Below, in pieces: positions 61,701 to 64,000 of a DNA stretch of 64,000 bases. The translations under genes were made by a program, and so were the position numbers. Under the pieces are notes generated by a model. The model saw only the letters and a list, made by a program, of their open reading frames with translations, did not search any database and was not told where the DNA came from. The stretch is taken from assembly GCF_050908995.1 (NCBI RefSeq), contig NC_135120.1, positions 14,521,433 to 14,585,432 on the forward strand, given 5' to 3'. This stretch comes from Andrena cerasifolii. Lineage: Eukaryota; Arthropoda; Insecta; Hymenoptera; Andrenidae. The number at the start of each line of letters is the position of its first letter. Position 1 is the stretch's first letter.

Positions 61701-62243
61701 GCGAAATAAGATTGAACGCGAAGATTGGGCTTTCCAGATTGGTTGCGCCGCACGCGGTTCGATCGACGTTTCGTGGACGACAATTTGTTTGCTGCGCGAG
61801 GAATTCTAAACTGTCTGTTCGATAGAATCGATACAATCGGAATAAATCGTGAGCTGGTAATGAGATACGTACGACAGGCCTGTTTTCTCCTTCTAGCATT
61901 GTGTTTCTTCTAACGCATTTTCCGTAGTCGCGCACCCGCGACGCTTAGCAAACAACCGCCGATAAAATGATTCTGACGAGGTGCAGGAACGTACAGCGCA
62001 TCCTGATAGAGAATGAGACGCAACAAGAGGTCGAGCAGACTGAGACGAACGGCTGGTGTTTGCGTATAAATTGCAGTGAATCGTCGTGCCGCCTGGTAAT
62101 CCTGATAAACAACTGATTATCGCGATAACGCGAAAGTCGGATAGAGATATGTTTATTAGACGTATCGGTGCGATGACTCGCAGACCTCTTTATGCGTCTT
62201 TATCTTTGTGTCACTTAGGTGCTGTACAGTAATTAATTGTATC
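58783..62243. other. Intergenic, no gene seen
   Basis: CpG-rich to AT-rich DNA with only unrecognised open frames under 150 codons. Confidence 0.4.
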
Positions 62244-62591
62244 CAGGGTCGCCACCTTATCACCATATAAATACCGAAGTGCTACACATTCCAAGCCGGA
62301 GATTCGAATATAAACCCGGAGATGGAAAAAGCAGAAAAATTTTGTTCTCGAATATCTGAAGAAGAAATGTGCAATTCTTTTCAGCTTAAACAATTCAGAA
62401 TTTAAAAGTATCTATTTTTTTTTAATTAATAACTTTCATTGTATATAAAATTGATACCATTGTATGATACCACAATTTTGTATTATCTCATTTTTTTCTG
62501 CAACCCGGAGATTTTCCAGTAAAACCGGAGCCGGGAGATTTGCTTCAAAACCCGAAGTCTCCGGGCGAAAAACGGAGAGGTGGCAACTCTG
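62244..62591. mobile_element. hAT-like MITE, family B, with perfect 8-bp TSD
   Basis: The ends are CAGGGTCGCCACCT and AGGTGGCAACTCTG, inverted repeats of CAG-RGT-YGCCACCT type. The identical octamer ATTGTATC flanks both sides. The interior contains several CCGGAG/CTCCGG motifs and a long AT-rich centre, with no coding capacity. The 8-bp duplication supports the hAT superfamily. The ends differ from those of family A at 11166 and 39662. Confidence 0.88.
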
Positions 62592-64000
62592 ATTGTATCT
62601 ATTATCTATACGATTACTTGAAAGGAGTAAGCTATGTTGGATCTCTGATTTCGTAGGCAAGATCACGTCGTAGACGAGACAGTTTTCAAAATACGGAAGT
62701 ATTAGAGTAGGAGGAATTTGATGTCTGATCGAATTCGAACCTACTGTCGTGAAAGTTCCTTCTTCCTTGCGAACCTAGAATTAGAACTTTCGAAGTGGAA
62801 GGATTAGCAAAGTAACGTCAGTGCTACTTGTTTGAAGCCAGCTCAGTCGTCATGCTTGTACGTTGCCGTTGCTTTCGCACGAAGCTAGAATAAAGCAGCA
62901 GGGACAGCTCGAGTTCAACTTCGACATGCCCAAATGAGTAGATGGTGCTTCATGCCTCGGATCTCTACTCTCTCTGCACGTCACTACCTAGCTAGCGCAC
63001 ATTTTTCCAAATCCCTTGCAATCCGATGCACTCTAGGGCTTAGCCCAGTTTCCAGATAGACCCAGGAAATGAGCATCTCAATCGTGTTACTTTGTACCGA
63101 CTACCATCGTAAGGCATCATCCTTAAGTTAAATAATAACGCTCGAGGCTTCCGAGTGTAAGCCGTGTCCTTTCGTAAGAACACGATGTTTCGTCAGCATT
63201 GCAGATACATATACCGTCACCTCGGGGGCCCTTAGCTAGCTCTAATGCCAATGAAACCTTTTCCAAGAGGCCACAGTTCACATTCGATTGCCCCATGGCA
63301 GTATGAACTGCAAGAACTCGAATCGCAAGTCCCCAATTGCTAATTAATTGAAAGAGTGATCGTAAATGAAAAATACACGTAGAAGATACATCGTACACTT
63401 AAAATACTTGGGCCTTTGAAAAACAATCCTTTTCTACCCTTCACATTTAAATGAAGGAAAATGAAGTACTAATTTTGAAATTAGTCTACGCTCTCCTATA
63501 TTCTTTCCCATCTGAATTTCGTGCACCATCGTTTGGAGAGCGAAGATGAAACGCAAACGGTTCAGTTTCGCACGTGGGAGCGAAGCTTTAGGCACGGAAC
63601 AGTGAGAAGTGACCGAGTAACGGTCCAACTTGGACTACGACTCGAACGCGACTGACTATCCTGATTTAGTGTCCGACTGCGAATTTCGTTGCAACCGCGC
63701 GATCCTCCCACGCGTTTCGTTTGTCTCGCAGCTAAAAATGATCAAGCCCGGTAGACGACCCTCGATCTATTCTACTGGCGCTTTTTTGCGCAATTTGTTT
63801 CCATCGACTTTGCTCGATAGCAATACAGCTCGCGATTACGAAAACCGCCGAGTGTTTGGAGACGTTCAGAGGACATCTGTCTTTTCATACGTGTGATGGG
63901 AAACAGGAAGGCGATGAGATGACTCAGGCCTTGAGAGGCATCGATAAGGCGTTCGCAATGATTGTACCTGTGAAAAAAACTGAATACCCACAAAAGGAAG
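62592..64000. other. Intergenic, no gene seen
   Basis: No supported coding frame or repeat to the window end. Confidence 0.4.

Overview
This window looks like nuclear DNA of an insect, most likely a hymenopteran (bee, ant, wasp or sawfly). The protein-coding genes are intron-split with GT-AG junctions and their products match animal families. GC-rich, CpG-dense stretches alternate with AT-rich ones, and short non-autonomous DNA transposons are everywhere. The hymenopteran assignment is inference from composition, not from a diagnostic gene. The window holds few genes, no recognisable rRNA or tRNA gene, no CRISPR array and no intact transposase.

Layout. From 1 to 16.4 kb I find no convincing coding gene, only transposon relics, microsatellites, purine/pyrimidine-skewed tracts and one candidate non-coding 5' exon near 10.1 kb. 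At 16.45-18.68 kb (+) lies a two-exon gene for a 457-residue, probably nuclear protein with conserved-looking blocks that I could not assign; its intron carries a piggyBac-like MITE. At 21.48-22.44 kb (-) lies a two-exon gene for a small secreted protein with dibasic and Gly-basic sites, a candidate peptide-hormone precursor. At 25.18-27.58 kb (-) lies a complete six-exon gene for the alpha subunit of mitochondrial NAD-dependent isocitrate dehydrogenase. At 29.24-31.85 kb (+) lies an eight-exon gene for an hnRNP M / Rumpelstiltskin-type protein with three RRMs, followed by a long 3' UTR. It converges with an ankyrin-repeat FEM1 (A/C-type) E3 ligase substrate receptor at 36.31-40.29 kb (-), whose first short coding exon I could not locate. 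From 41 to 64 kb I see no supported gene.

Repeats dominate the rest. There is a ~1.14 kb minisatellite of about 37 units, each usually centred on an AACTGCAGTT palindrome (43.3-44.45 kb). There are several TTAA-flanked piggyBac-like elements, two of them sharing one TTAA (47.5-48.35 kb). Three hAT-like MITEs are present: two have perfect 8-bp target-site duplications, and the third is a second copy of one of those families. Six or more foldback elements have long arms, and there is one probable RTE-type retrotransposon 3' end.

The genes are unrelated neighbours (mitochondrial metabolism, RNA regulation, protein turnover, a secreted peptide, a probable transcription regulator) and do not form a functional cluster. 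The most interesting items are the candidate peptide precursor with two in-frame splice donors, the unassigned regulator-like protein, the palindrome-phased minisatellite and the TTAA element tandem. I found no evidence for a new multi-gene system. All exon boundaries were placed by eye from splice signals and frame continuity.
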